Shown in pieces: positions 19,365-29,159 of a DNA stretch of 64,000 bases. The translations under genes and the position numbers were made by a program. The notes under the pieces were generated by a model. It was not told where the DNA came from. It made no database searches and saw only the letters and a list, made by a program, of their open reading frames with translations. Each line of letters opens with the position of its first letter. Within the stretch, counting starts at the first letter, position 1. This DNA is from Halomonas sp. HL-93 (GTDB taxonomy: Bacteria > Pseudomonadota > Gammaproteobacteria > Pseudomonadales > Halomonadaceae): positions 124,001 to 188,000 of the forward strand of contig NZ_LT593974.1 in NCBI RefSeq assembly GCF_900086985.1, in the 5' to 3' direction.

Positions 19365-20186
19365 GTGTTAAGCCTCAAAACCAATATCAGTTCCTTGCTT
19401 ACCCTGCAGCACCTGCGAGGTAGCCAGCAGTCGATGCAAACCGCCATGCAGCGGCTGTCGTCGGGCCTGCGGATTAATAGCGCCAAGGATGACCCGGCGG
19501 GGCAAGCCATTGCCAATCGCATGGAAGCTCACGTTCGCGGTATGAACCAGGCGATCCGCAACACCAACGATGGCATCTCGATGGTGCAAACAGCGGAAGG
19601 CTCGCTGAACCTCATCAATGACAGCCTGCAGCGCATGCGCGAACTCAGCGTTCAAGCCGCGAATGGCACCAACTCCTCCTCCGATCTTGCCTCTATCCAG
19701 CTAGAAATTGATCAGCGCCTGGAAGAGATCGATCGTATTGCCGGGCAGAGTAATTTTAACGGCATTAAGCTGATGGCAAGCGACCAAACGCTCAATATCC
19801 AGGTGGGGGTCAATGCGGGGGATGTGATTGGCGTGCAATTTGAGGCCATGGGCGTAGGGGCGCTGAATCTGGACGCTTTCAGCGTTTTAGACGATGGCTC
19901 GGCCACGCCCAATCCGATGGATGCTATCGACGAAGCGATCAACCGAGTGGATCGCCAGCGTAGCTATCTGGGTGCAACCCAAAACCGTTTTGATAGCGTG
20001 GTGGACGGACTCAACACCAATATCGTCAATACCTCCGCCGCCCAGTCGCGCATTCAGGACGCTGACTACGCTAAGGAAGTCTCCAACCTGTTACGCGCGC
20101 AAATTCTCCAGCAAGTCGGCATCAGCATGCTGGGCCGTATTAACCAGCAACCGCAGATGATTATGCGGCTGCTGGAAGGTCTGTAG
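19365..20186 (+). CDS. Flagellin
   Basis: The product is 273 residues from the GTG at 19365 behind GGGAGAG; the frame is open upstream but flagellins begin like LSLKTNISSLLTLQ. The conserved N-terminal D0/D1 (QRLSSGLRINSAKDDPAGQA, GMNQAIRNTNDGISM) and C-terminal D1/D0 (NTSAAQSRIQDADYAKEV, ISMLGRINQQPQ) are both present, with only a short middle domain. It is secreted by the flagellar export system and forms the filament. No other flagellar gene is nearby, so this is an isolated flagellin under its own sigma-28-type promoter. Confidence 0.92.
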   Translation: MLSLKTNISSLLTLQHLRGSQQSMQTAMQRLSSGLRINSAKDDPAGQAIANRMEAHVRGMNQAIRNTNDGISMVQTAEGSLNLINDSLQRMRELSVQAANGTNSSSDLASIQLEIDQRLEEIDRIAGQSNFNGIKLMASDQTLNIQVGVNAGDVIGVQFEAMGVGALNLDAFSVLDDGSATPNPMDAIDEAINRVDRQRSYLGATQNRFDSVVDGLNTNIVNTSAAQSRIQDADYAKEVSNLLRAQILQQVGISMLGRINQQPQMIMRLLEGL

Positions 20187-20393
20187 CCCCCTTATTATTT
20201 ACTTCTGGGATACATAAATAAAAAAATCATTCCTTTTTTGCAGTGTTTCGCATTTTTTTCTTTAAATACCTGCCTATTTTGCTTCTAACATTCCAGTTTG
20301 GAATGCATTGAGCGTTTTTTTTCGTTTGTGAACCTTTGCATGAATTTGCTTTGATACTGTCATTCACACGAAATGACAGGAGACGTCACGGCA

Positions 20394-21647
20394 ATGGTTC
20401 TTCCCCATGTAAGTGCCGCGCTGGGTGTCATACACCCGATTTGTATTGCGCGTGGGCGTAATGCTGAAGTTTGGGATGAAGCAGGGCAGCGCTATATCGA
20501 TTTTATCGGCGGCATTGGCGTGCTGAATCTTGGCCATAGCCACCCAGCGGTCGTCGAAGCCATTAAAGCCCAAGTCGAGACCTTGATGCATTCTGCCTTT
20601 AACGCGCTGCCGCATCGTGGCTATTTAGCGGTGGCGGAAGCGCTGAATCAGTTCGTGCCGGTCTCGTATCCGCTGTCGTGCATGCTGACGAACAGTGGCG
20701 CGGAGGCTACCGAAAATGCGCTTAAAGTTGCCCGCGGCGTGACGGGGCGGCAAGCGGTGATTGCGTTTGATGACGCTTTTCATGGCCGGACACTGGCAGC
20801 GTTAAACCTGAATGGCAAAGTTAAACCTTACAAATCGGGATTAGGCGCCTTGCCGGGGCCGGTTTATCACCTGCCTTTTCCCAGCCGGGACAGCGGTGTG
20901 ACAGCGGAGCAGGCGCTTACTGCGCTGGAGAGGCTGTTTGACGTTGAAATACCCGCCGATGAAGTCGCCAGCATTATCGTTGAGCCCATCCAGGGAGAAG
21001 GGGGATTTCGTTTACTCTGCCCGCAGTTTGCCAAAGCACTGCGAGACGTTTGCGACAAACACAACATCTTGTTGATTTGTGACGAGATTCAGTCTGGCTT
21101 TGGGCGAACTGGCCAGCGATTTGGCTTTACCCATTTGGGCATTGAGCCGGATCTCTTGCTAATGGGGAAAAGCATGGCCGCAGGCCTGCCGCTGGCCGCT
21201 GTGGTAGGTCGGCGCGAATTAATGGATGCGTTGCCCAAAGGGGCCTTGGGCGGCACTTACTCGGGTAATGCGGTGGCCTGCGCGGCGGCACTGGCCGTAA
21301 TGGATGTCATGCAGGAAGAAGCGCTAAGTGCATGGTCAAATGCACAAGAAGCGGCGATTGTCAGTGCTTATCAACGCTGGAAAGCAAGCGAGCGCTTCCC
21401 CATGGTGGGAGCGATGACAGGCGTTGGTGCTATGCGCGGCATTGTTTTTGAAGACACTGAAAATGCGACGGGGGCGGAGCACTTGGCCAACCTCTTGGTA
21501 GCCAGTCGTGATGCCGGGGTTTTATTAATGCCCAGTGGCCGTAAACGTAATGTCTTGCGCTTATTGCCTCCCTTGACCACCGAGCCAGAGATCATGGCAG
21601 AGGGCCTGGGGCTCATCGAGCAGGCGCTGGAGACGCTTGAGGCATGA
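20394..21647 (+). CDS. Class III aminotransferase, probable L-2-aminoadipate aminotransferase
   Basis: The product is 417 residues from the ATG at 20394, which has ACAGGAGA upstream; an ATG at 20373 has no ribosome site. PLP features are SGAEATENALKVAR, FHGRTLAALNL, ICDEIQSGFGRTG and the Schiff-base Lys in LMGKSMAAGLPLA. By sequence it would be called GabT/DavT (4-aminobutyrate or 5-aminovalerate). It overlaps ydiJ by 4 bp (ATGA) and shares an operon with hglS. Known Pseudomonas D-lysine catabolism uses a GabT-like enzyme to convert 2-aminoadipate to 2-oxoadipate, so that is the favoured substrate; the assignment is contextual. Confidence 0.85.
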   Translation: MVLPHVSAALGVIHPICIARGRNAEVWDEAGQRYIDFIGGIGVLNLGHSHPAVVEAIKAQVETLMHSAFNALPHRGYLAVAEALNQFVPVSYPLSCMLTNSGAEATENALKVARGVTGRQAVIAFDDAFHGRTLAALNLNGKVKPYKSGLGALPGPVYHLPFPSRDSGVTAEQALTALERLFDVEIPADEVASIIVEPIQGEGGFRLLCPQFAKALRDVCDKHNILLICDEIQSGFGRTGQRFGFTHLGIEPDLLLMGKSMAAGLPLAAVVGRRELMDALPKGALGGTYSGNAVACAAALAVMDVMQEEALSAWSNAQEAAIVSAYQRWKASERFPMVGAMTGVGAMRGIVFEDTENATGAEHLANLLVASRDAGVLLMPSGRKRNVLRLLPPLTTEPEIMAEGLGLIEQALETLEA

Positions 21648-24600
21648 TCGCAACGCTGGGTGAGGCGCCGCTGGCAAGTCATTATGCTGAGTTCCTTGAA
21701 GCGCTGGCGGCCTGCGGCTTCGAAGGCGAAATAGCGCCTGACTATGCCAACCGCACGGTGCTGGCGACGGATAACTCGATTTACCAGCGCCTGCCCCAGG
21801 CGGCGGTCTATCCCAAGCATGCCGAAGACCTGGAGCGCCTGACCCGACTGGTCGCGCAAACCACCCACCGGGGTATTGTGCTAACGCCCAGAGGCGGCGG
21901 TACCGGCACCAACGGTCAGTCTTTGACCGACGGCATTGTGGTAGACATCTCCCGCCATATGAACCGGATCCTTGAAATCGACGTTGAGAACCGCCGGGTG
22001 CGCGTTCAGGCCGGGGTGATCAAGGATCAGCTCAACGCTGCGCTGAAGCCCCACGGGCTGTTTTTTGCCCCAGAGCTCTCCACCTCTAATCGCGCCACCA
22101 TTGGCGGCATGATTTCCACCGATGCCAGCGGCCAGGGCAGCTGTGAATACGGCAAAACCCGCGACCACGTGCTTGAACTCGATACCGTTCTGATTGGCGG
22201 AAAGCACCTGCACAGTCGTGCGCTAACCCCGGACGAAGAACAGGCCGAGCGCCAGCAGGAAGGCATTCTGGGCCGCGTGCATACTACCGCTGCCGAGATT
22301 ATCGACCAGCAGCGTGAGCTGATTGCGGCAAAATTTCCGCCGCTCAACCGCTGCTTGACCGGCTACGACTTGGCCCACCTGCGCGACGGCGAGGGGCAGC
22401 TCAACCTCAACAGCCTGCTGTGCGGCTCGGAAGGCTCGCTGGGCTTTTTAAATGAAGCGGTGCTGAACGTGCTGCCGATTCCCGAGCACTCCATCCTGGT
22501 CAATGTGCGCTATACCAGTTTTATGGACGCCCTGCGGGATGCCAAAGCATTAATGACTGCCAGCGCGCAGCCTACCTCGATTGAGACCATCGACGACACC
22601 GTGCTGCAACTGGCTATGGAGGACTTCGTCTGGGACAGCGTAGCGGAGTTTTTCCCCGCCTCCGGTAGCACGCCGATTCGTGGCATTAACCTGATCGAGT
22701 TTAATGACGATGATCCTGAGCGATTGGCTGAGCGAGTGCGTACCTTCGCCGATCTTCTTAGCCAGGATCCCACGGTGGAGCGCTTAGGCTACACCCTGGC
22801 CGAAGGCCGTCCACAGATTCAAAAAGTCTACGCCATGCGCAAACGCTCGGTGGGGTTGCTCGGCAATGTGGAGGGGGAAGAGCGCCCGATTCCCTTTGTG
22901 GAAGATACCGCCGTACCGCCGGAGCATCTGGCGGACTTTATTGCCGAGTTCCGCGCCGCGCTGGATGCCCGCGGTCTTTCTTACGGGATGTTTGGCCATG
23001 TGGATGCGGGAGTACTCCACGTACGCCCCGCCATCGATATGAAGGATTCCGAGCAGGAAAAACTGATTCGTGCGGTCTCCGATGAAGTCGCAGCGCTGAC
23101 CCAAAAATATGGCGGCCTGCTGTGGGGCGAACACGGCAAAGGTGTGCGCTCGGAGTACGCCCCCCGGTTCTTTGGCGAGCTCTACCCCAGCCTACAGCGG
23201 GTCAAAGCCGCCTTTGATCCGTTTAACCAGCTTAACCCCGGCAAGATCGCAACGCCCTCCGAGAGCGGCGAGCTCATCGCCAAGGATAGCGACCCCGATC
23301 TGCTGACCATTGATGGCGTGCCCATGCGCGGCCAGCTTGACCGCACCATCGACGAGCGTGCCTGGCAGGCCTACGACGCCGCGGTTTACTGCAACGGCAA
23401 CGGCGCCTGCTACAACTACGACCTTGACGACCCCATGTGCCCCTCCTGGAAGGCCACACGGGATCGTCGCCACTCGCCCAAAGGCCGCGCCAGCCTGATC
23501 CGCGAATGGCTGCGGTTGCAGACCCAGGCGGGCATCGATGTGGTCGAGGAGTCGCGCAAGAAGAAAGCCGAGGGCGGCTGGGGCTTTATTAAGCGCTTTC
23601 CGCTGCGGGTGGCGAACACGCTAAGCCGCAAGCAGCACCACGACTACTCCCACGAGGTTTACGACGCCATGGCGGGCTGTTTGGCGTGTAAATCCTGCGC
23701 GGGTCAGTGCCCGATAAAAGTGAACGTACCGCAGTTCCGTTCGCAGTTTTTGGAGGTCTACCACGGCCGCTACCTGCGCCCGCTGCGCGACTACGTGATT
23801 GGCGGCACCGAATTTATGCTGCCCACCCTGGCCAAGGCCGCACCGCTGTATAACACGGTGATTGGCCAGCGCTGGGTAGAGCAACTGATGCGCCGCACCT
23901 TGGGCATGAACGATTCACCGACGCTTTCACGGGCCAGCGTCAAAAAGCAGCTCAGCGCCTGGGGCGTCGCCGAAGCAACGCCGCTCTCGCTGGCGCTGTT
24001 AACCGAACAGCAGCGCGCCAACAGCGTGATACTTGTTCAGGACGCCTTCACCACTCACTTTGAAGCCAAGCTGGTGATGGACGTCGTAGAACTGCTGTCG
24101 CGTCTGAATCTACGCGTATTCGTGATGCCCTTCTCCGCGAACGGCAAACCGCTCCAGGTGCAGGGCTTTTTGGGCGCCTTCGAGCGCACCGCCGCCAAAC
24201 AGGCCGAGCGGCTACGCACCCTGGCCCGCTTCGATATCCCCCTGGTGGGCATCGACCCGGCGATGACGCTCACCTATCGCCAGGAGTACGTTAAAGCGTT
24301 AGGCGAAGACGCGGTGCCGGAGGTGCTGATGCTGCAGGAGTGGCTGGCGACTCGCATCAATACGTTGGCGCCCAGCCAGCTCACACTAACCGACCTGGGT
24401 TTTAAGCTGCTCTCCCACTGCACCGAGAAGACCAACGCGCCGGGTAGCCCCAAAGCGTGGCAGCAGGTGTTCGCGGCGTTTGGGTTAGAGCTCGAACTGA
24501 TGGCCACCGGCTGCTGCGGTATGTCCGGCACCTACGGCCATGAAGCCCGTAATACCGCGACGTCACAAACGATCTATGCCCAGTCCTGGCAGCCCCAGGT

Positions 24601-24763
24601 AGAGGCCGAGGAAAACGCAGGCAAGATACTGGCCACCGGCTACTCCTGCCGCAGCCAGGTGAAGCGCTACTCAGCGCAAACCTTGCACCATCCCCTACAG
24701 GCGCTATTGGCGCAATTGAAGTCGGTATCTCTTAACCCAACAACAGACACGGGAGAGCAATAA
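21644..24763 (+). CDS. ydiJ: YdiJ-type D-2-hydroxyglutarate dehydrogenase, FAD and Fe-S
   Basis: The product is 1039 residues. The N-terminal FAD-binding PCMH domain has TPRGGGTGTNGQSL and the FAD-oxidase C domain has YGMFGHVDAGVLHVRP. A ferredoxin-like segment follows (CLACKSCAGQCPIKVNVP), then a CCG domain ending TGCCGMSGTYGHE. This order and size fit YdiJ, which oxidises D-2-hydroxyglutarate to 2-oxoglutarate and passes electrons to the respiratory chain. The next gene, hglS, makes D-2-hydroxyglutarate, so the operon supplies its substrate. The start overlaps the aminotransferase stop. Confidence 0.9.
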   Translation: MIATLGEAPLASHYAEFLEALAACGFEGEIAPDYANRTVLATDNSIYQRLPQAAVYPKHAEDLERLTRLVAQTTHRGIVLTPRGGGTGTNGQSLTDGIVVDISRHMNRILEIDVENRRVRVQAGVIKDQLNAALKPHGLFFAPELSTSNRATIGGMISTDASGQGSCEYGKTRDHVLELDTVLIGGKHLHSRALTPDEEQAERQQEGILGRVHTTAAEIIDQQRELIAAKFPPLNRCLTGYDLAHLRDGEGQLNLNSLLCGSEGSLGFLNEAVLNVLPIPEHSILVNVRYTSFMDALRDAKALMTASAQPTSIETIDDTVLQLAMEDFVWDSVAEFFPASGSTPIRGINLIEFNDDDPERLAERVRTFADLLSQDPTVERLGYTLAEGRPQIQKVYAMRKRSVGLLGNVEGEERPIPFVEDTAVPPEHLADFIAEFRAALDARGLSYGMFGHVDAGVLHVRPAIDMKDSEQEKLIRAVSDEVAALTQKYGGLLWGEHGKGVRSEYAPRFFGELYPSLQRVKAAFDPFNQLNPGKIATPSESGELIAKDSDPDLLTIDGVPMRGQLDRTIDERAWQAYDAAVYCNGNGACYNYDLDDPMCPSWKATRDRRHSPKGRASLIREWLRLQTQAGIDVVEESRKKKAEGGWGFIKRFPLRVANTLSRKQHHDYSHEVYDAMAGCLACKSCAGQCPIKVNVPQFRSQFLEVYHGRYLRPLRDYVIGGTEFMLPTLAKAAPLYNTVIGQRWVEQLMRRTLGMNDSPTLSRASVKKQLSAWGVAEATPLSLALLTEQQRANSVILVQDAFTTHFEAKLVMDVVELLSRLNLRVFVMPFSANGKPLQVQGFLGAFERTAAKQAERLRTLARFDIPLVGIDPAMTLTYRQEYVKALGEDAVPEVLMLQEWLATRINTLAPSQLTLTDLGFKLLSHCTEKTNAPGSPKAWQQVFAAFGLELELMATGCCGMSGTYGHEARNTATSQTIYAQSWQPQVEAEENAGKILATGYSCRSQVKRYSAQTLHHPLQALLAQLKSVSLNPTTDTGEQ

Positions 24764-24764
24764 A

Positions 24765-26138
24765 ATGACCCAAGCAGACCTTCTTTCCACCAATGATGTT
24801 CGCGATCGTTTCTCCAAGGCCATGTCGGCCATGTATCAAGCCGAAGTGCCGCAGTACGGCACGCTGCTGGAACTGGTGGACACTGTTAACCAGGAAACCC
24901 TTAGCCAGCAGCCTGAACTGCACCGCCGGTTGGAAGCCCAGGGCGAGTTGGCACGTTTGAGCGTCGAACGCCACGGGGCCATTCGCGTGGGAACCGCCGC
25001 AGAGCTTGCCATGCTGCGCCGTCTGTTTGCCGTCATGGGCATGTATCCGGTGGGTTATTACGACCTGTCTGAAGCGGGGGTGCCGGTTCACTCAACGGCC
25101 TTTCGGCCTATTGATGACGACGCCCTAGCGATGAACCCTTTCCGGGTGTTTACCTCGCTCCTGCGTTTAGAGCTCATTGAAGATGAGGCGCTGCGCCAGC
25201 GTTCAGAAGAGATCCTGGCGAAGCGGGATATTTTTACTCCGGGCGCCCGCGAGCTTATCGAACGTCATGAAACCCAGGGGGGATTAACCAGCGAGGAAGC
25301 CGACCAGTTTGTCACGGAAGCCCTGGAAACCTTCCGCTGGCATCAGGATGCCACGGTCGATCTGGATACCTATCAGGCGCTACACGACGAGCACCGGTTG
25401 ATTGCCGATGTGGTGTGCTTTCGCGGGCCGCACATCAATCACCTGACGCCGCGTACCTTGGACATCGATGAAGTACAGCGCCGCATGCCGGAGATGGGCA
25501 TGAACCCGAAAGCCGTCATTGAAGGGCCGCCGCGTCGTGAGTGCCCCATTTTGTTGCGTCAAACCAGCTTTAAAGCATTGGAAGAGTCGATTCGCTTTGC
25601 CGGGAACGCCCAAGGTACCCATACCGCCCGTTTTGGTGAAATCGAGCAGCGCGGTATGGCGCTAACGCCGAAAGGCCGTGCGCTGTATGACCAGTTGCTC
25701 AATGAAGGCCGCCAACAGACCGCTGGGCTGGGTAACGACGCACACCAAAGGGTCATGAAAGACGTCTTCGCCAAGTTTCCTGATAATGATGAGACCATGC
25801 GCCGGGAAGGCCTGGCGTACTTTCACTACCATCTGACAGCCGCCGGGCAGACCACTAAAGGGAGTGCCGGTCACGATATTGAGGCGTTGATCGAACAAGG
25901 CTTGGTGGAAGCCCAACCCATTACCTATGAGGACTTTCTACCGGTCAGCGCGGCGGGTATTTTCCAGTCGAACCTGGGGGGAGGGCAGAACGAGGCCTAT
26001 GCAGGTAACGCTAATCGTGATGCCTTCGAAGAGGCGCTGGGGGAACGGGTCACCGATGAACTATCACTCTATTCGGAACGCGAAAACGCTTCTAAAGCCA
26101 AGGTGTTGGCAGCGTTAAAAGGTGAAGCATTCGTTTAG
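24765..26138 (+). CDS. hglS: 2-oxoadipate dioxygenase/decarboxylase HglS (DUF1338)
   Basis: The product is 457 residues of the DUF1338/YdcJ family. HglS converts 2-oxoadipate and oxygen to D-2-hydroxyglutarate, an iron(II)-dependent, VOC-related reaction. The residues I recall as metal ligands and substrate contact in P. putida HglS (His70, Arg74, His226, Glu294) all sit at those same positions: ERHGAIRVG, HINHLTPR, GEIEQRG. The start lies 1 nt after the ydiJ stop. It is the last gene of the operon, before a shared terminator. Confidence 0.93.
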   Translation: MTQADLLSTNDVRDRFSKAMSAMYQAEVPQYGTLLELVDTVNQETLSQQPELHRRLEAQGELARLSVERHGAIRVGTAAELAMLRRLFAVMGMYPVGYYDLSEAGVPVHSTAFRPIDDDALAMNPFRVFTSLLRLELIEDEALRQRSEEILAKRDIFTPGARELIERHETQGGLTSEEADQFVTEALETFRWHQDATVDLDTYQALHDEHRLIADVVCFRGPHINHLTPRTLDIDEVQRRMPEMGMNPKAVIEGPPRRECPILLRQTSFKALEESIRFAGNAQGTHTARFGEIEQRGMALTPKGRALYDQLLNEGRQQTAGLGNDAHQRVMKDVFAKFPDNDETMRREGLAYFHYHLTAAGQTTKGSAGHDIEALIEQGLVEAQPITYEDFLPVSAAGIFQSNLGGGQNEAYAGNANRDAFEEALGERVTDELSLYSERENASKAKVLAALKGEAFV

Positions 26139-26213
26139 AGCCTGCATGCAGCACAAGGATGTGCTGCAGTGTCTTTAAGTTAAAGGATGGCATTTAGACA
26201 ATAAGCTAAACAC

Positions 26214-26255
26214 AAAAACGTGCGCATGCGGTTAACTCGCGGCGCACGTTTTTAT
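26214..26255. terminator. Bidirectional terminator between hglS and amaA
   Basis: AAACGTGCGC / GCGCACGTTT hairpin with a T-run on the plus side and a run of five A before it that serves the minus strand. It separates the two convergent lysine-catabolism operons. Confidence 0.75.
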
Positions 26256-26284
26256 TTAAAGAATCGTAAGTAGTGACACTCTGA

Positions 26285-27577
26285 TTAAATCAGCACCCGT
26301 AGGCACTGGCCTGCATGATACAGCGAGAAGCCGCTTTCATAGGCGCAGCTCCATAACGGGCGTGCTTTAATGGGGTTAGGCTGCGATAACGGCAGAGGGA
26401 GCAGGCTGTCATCGCCCTTGGCAATATAGTGAGCAAAGCCCTCGCCGACCACGGTACCGGTGGTAATGCCGCGCCCGTTGTAACCGGTAGCTGACAATAT
26501 TCCGGGGGCCGGTTCAAAAATACGTAAGGTGTGGTCAGGGGTAAAGGCGACCTTGCCAGTCCAGGTGTATTGCCAGCGAACGTTGCCGAGCGCAGGAAAG
26601 TAGTGGTTCTGTATCGTATCGGCCCAACGGGTCAGATAGTTCAGCGGCTTGCCTTCGCCTTTACCCAGGCTGCCCAGTAACAGGCGACCTTCCTTATCGC
26701 GACGGATGCTGCTCAGCACGGTGCGCGTGTCCCAGGCACCTTGCTTACCTGGAAGTATCGCCTTGGCGGCTTCGCCGGTAAGCGGTTCCGACGCCAGTTG
26801 ATAGTAATGCCCGGTAAAAAAGTGCTTGCGGACTTGATTCCAGTCATCTTCGCTATAAGCGTTGGTGGCCAACACAATCTGGTTCGCGGTCACGCTGCCG
26901 CCTTGGGTCAACACGCGCCAGCGGTCTCCTTGTCGTTCGATACCGGTGACTGCGCTTTGACAGTAAAGCGTGGCGCCTAAGTGGGCCGCCGCGCGAGCAA
27001 GCCCCCGCGTATAGGCGCACGGATTGAGTGTGCCCGCGCGCTCATCAAGAAGTGCTGCCTGTATCTGGGACGTGCCGGTCGCACGCTCGCATGCCTCTCC
27101 TTCCAAGAGCGTCACCGGCGCCCCACGGTGTTGCAATTGATCGCGACGGCGGGCGAGCTCCTGGCAACCTTTGGCGTTATGGCCAAGATGCAAGGTGCCT
27201 GTTCGGGTGGCATCGCAGGCGATCCCATGGCGCTCGATGAGGTCGAAGACTTTTGACGGCGCGCCGCCCAGCACCGTGTTGGCCCGCTCACCGTTCTCTT
27301 TGCCCAGTGCGGCCACAATGTCATCGGGGGGTATCCAAAGCCCGGCATTGACCAGACCCACATTGCGCCCTGACCCGCCACTGGGGATATCCCCAGCCTC
27401 CAGCAAGGTTGCTTGGATACCTTGCTCGGCCAGGTGCAACGCGGTGGAGAGACCCGTAATCCCACCGCCCACCACACACACATCGACCTCTTCATGGCTG
27501 GCTAACGTGGGGTAGTCCAGCGGTGTTTCAGCACTTGTTTCGGGCCAAAGGCAGCGCTCGGAGAGGGTCGTTGGCAT
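26285..27577 (-). CDS. amaA: L-pipecolate oxidase AmaA (FAD, DAO family)
   Basis: The product is 430 residues. The dinucleotide fold VCVVGGGITGLSTALHLAEQ follows about 30 residues of leader. Then come GSGRNVGLVNAGLW, QYTWTGKVAFTPDH, and GYNGRGITTGTVVG near the end. The C-terminus SGFSLYHAGQCLRV resembles Pseudomonas AmaA, as I recall it. AmaA oxidises L-pipecolate to piperideine-6-carboxylate, the step before AmaB. It is third in an amaB-nhaC-amaA operon with 54 bp before it. A related glycine or sarcosine oxidase is the alternative but fits the neighbours less well. Confidence 0.88.
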   Translation of the reverse strand: MPTTLSERCLWPETSAETPLDYPTLASHEEVDVCVVGGGITGLSTALHLAEQGIQATLLEAGDIPSGGSGRNVGLVNAGLWIPPDDIVAALGKENGERANTVLGGAPSKVFDLIERHGIACDATRTGTLHLGHNAKGCQELARRRDQLQHRGAPVTLLEGEACERATGTSQIQAALLDERAGTLNPCAYTRGLARAAAHLGATLYCQSAVTGIERQGDRWRVLTQGGSVTANQIVLATNAYSEDDWNQVRKHFFTGHYYQLASEPLTGEAAKAILPGKQGAWDTRTVLSSIRRDKEGRLLLGSLGKGEGKPLNYLTRWADTIQNHYFPALGNVRWQYTWTGKVAFTPDHTLRIFEPAPGILSATGYNGRGITTGTVVGEGFAHYIAKGDDSLLPLPLSQPNPIKARPLWSCAYESGFSLYHAGQCLRVLI

Positions 27578-27631
27578 GTTAATACCTCCTTAAAAAGAAG
27601 CGCAGGTCGGCCCAGGGCCGACCTTAGGTGG

Positions 27632-29089
27632 CTATGAAGTCGCTTGAGAGGTGGGCACAGCGTGCGGCGCTTCAGTCTCGTTTGTTTCAGGCTGCTCAGG
27701 TTCGTCGCGGGGAATAAAGCGGCCGGTGAGTGCCCAAAGCAGTCCGAATAGCGGCGATAGCCAGCAGGCAAAGGCGAAAGGTGCATAAGCCAGTGTGGGG
27801 ACGCCGATGGTCGACGACACAAACCCACCGCCCATGTTCCAGGGAATCAAGGGAGAAGAGAGCGTGCCGTTGTCTTCGATGGAGCGCGACAGCGTACAAG
27901 TCTTGTAGCCCATGGCCTGATACTGACCTTTTAGCAGGCGGCCGGGTAACACTAGCGTTGTATACACATCGCCGATAATCGTGCTCACCGCGAGGGTCGT
28001 GCCGGAGCTTGTCGCCACTAGGCTGAAGCGACCTTTAATCAGCCGCATTAGCTGCTTGATGATCGCATCCACCGCGCCGTACGCCTCCAGCATCCCAGCG
28101 AACCCCAACGCAAAGAACGTCAAGGTAACCACCCAGGTCATTGAGAGTACGCCACCACTGCTTAAAAGTTCATCAATCGCTGAATTGCCGGTATTGCTGC
28201 TAAAACCATTCTGCATGGCATCGAATACCGCGTGTAAGGTTTCGCCTTGAACACCGATGGCCACCAAGCCGCCGATCGCTGCGCCGGTAAAGATGGTGGG
28301 AAAGGGGGGAAATTTGAACAGTGCCAGACCAATCACCACAACGGGGGGAATCAGGGTGATCCAGGAAAGGGTAAAGGTGTCATCAAGGGCCTGGCGAAAG
28401 GTGGCGATATCCGTGCTGCGCTCAAACTCACCGCCATAGTCAGCGCCCAACCACACATAAAGCACCAACGCTATGAGCATCGCGGGCACGGTGGTCGCCA
28501 TCATGCTGCGTATATGGCTCCATAGATCCGTTTCACAGACCGCCGGTGTCAAATTGGTCGTCTCTGATAAGGGCGACATTTTATCGCCAAAGAAGGCGCC
28601 TGAAACGAGCGCCCCGCCCGTAAGGTGCATGGGAATACCCAACCCCTCCCCGATGCCCATCAGAGCAAGCCCGAGAGTCCCGACCGTCCCCCAGGATGTG
28701 CCCGTTGCGAGCGATACCAGGGCACTAATCACACAAGTAGCGACGAGGAAATAGGAGGGAGAAACCAGTTGAAAACCATAATACATCAGCGTGGGCACTG
28801 TGCCGGAAAGGATCCAGGTGCCAATCACCATGCCGACCGCCAAGAGAATAAAAATGGCGGGCATGCCGAGCTTGACCACCTCCAGCATTGAGGCTTCCAT
28901 TTTTTCCCAGGGAACGCCCCGTATGCGCCCGCACATGGCGCAAATCATAATGCCGAACGCTAACGGAATATGGGGAGTAAAGTCGGAGAAAACAAAAAAC
29001 TGCAGTATAAGAATGGCGGTAGTGGCCAGCAGCGGTAGTAGCGCCATCGCGAGGCCCGGCGTCGGGCCGATTTGGACATCGTCACGCAT
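27632..29089 (-). CDS. NhaC-family Na+/H+ antiporter-like transporter
   Basis: The product is 485 residues with about 11-12 membrane segments. Family marks include GTSWGTVGTLGLALMGIGEG, SGAFFGDKMSPLSETTNL and IPWNMGGGFVS. AAGAAGG lies upstream of the ATG. NhaC proteins exchange Na+ for H+, and some relatives carry organic anions or amino acids. Its place between amaB and amaA suggests either pipecolate or lysine uptake, or sodium balance during it. A substrate cannot be read from the sequence. Confidence 0.85.
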   Translation of the reverse strand: MRDDVQIGPTPGLAMALLPLLATTAILILQFFVFSDFTPHIPLAFGIMICAMCGRIRGVPWEKMEASMLEVVKLGMPAIFILLAVGMVIGTWILSGTVPTLMYYGFQLVSPSYFLVATCVISALVSLATGTSWGTVGTLGLALMGIGEGLGIPMHLTGGALVSGAFFGDKMSPLSETTNLTPAVCETDLWSHIRSMMATTVPAMLIALVLYVWLGADYGGEFERSTDIATFRQALDDTFTLSWITLIPPVVVIGLALFKFPPFPTIFTGAAIGGLVAIGVQGETLHAVFDAMQNGFSSNTGNSAIDELLSSGGVLSMTWVVTLTFFALGFAGMLEAYGAVDAIIKQLMRLIKGRFSLVATSSGTTLAVSTIIGDVYTTLVLPGRLLKGQYQAMGYKTCTLSRSIEDNGTLSSPLIPWNMGGGFVSSTIGVPTLAYAPFAFACWLSPLFGLLWALTGRFIPRDEPEQPETNETEAPHAVPTSQATS

Positions 29090-29159
29090 ACATCACCTTC
29101 TTTTTTTGTGTTGTTCATAAGGGCTCCTGACACAAGAGCCCTTGCTTGTTGGGGAAGGG

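Noticed and set aside
20373-20393. ATG at 20373 as start of the aminotransferase
   Set aside because: It has no ribosome site and contains the ribosome site (ACAGGAGA) of the ATG at 20394.
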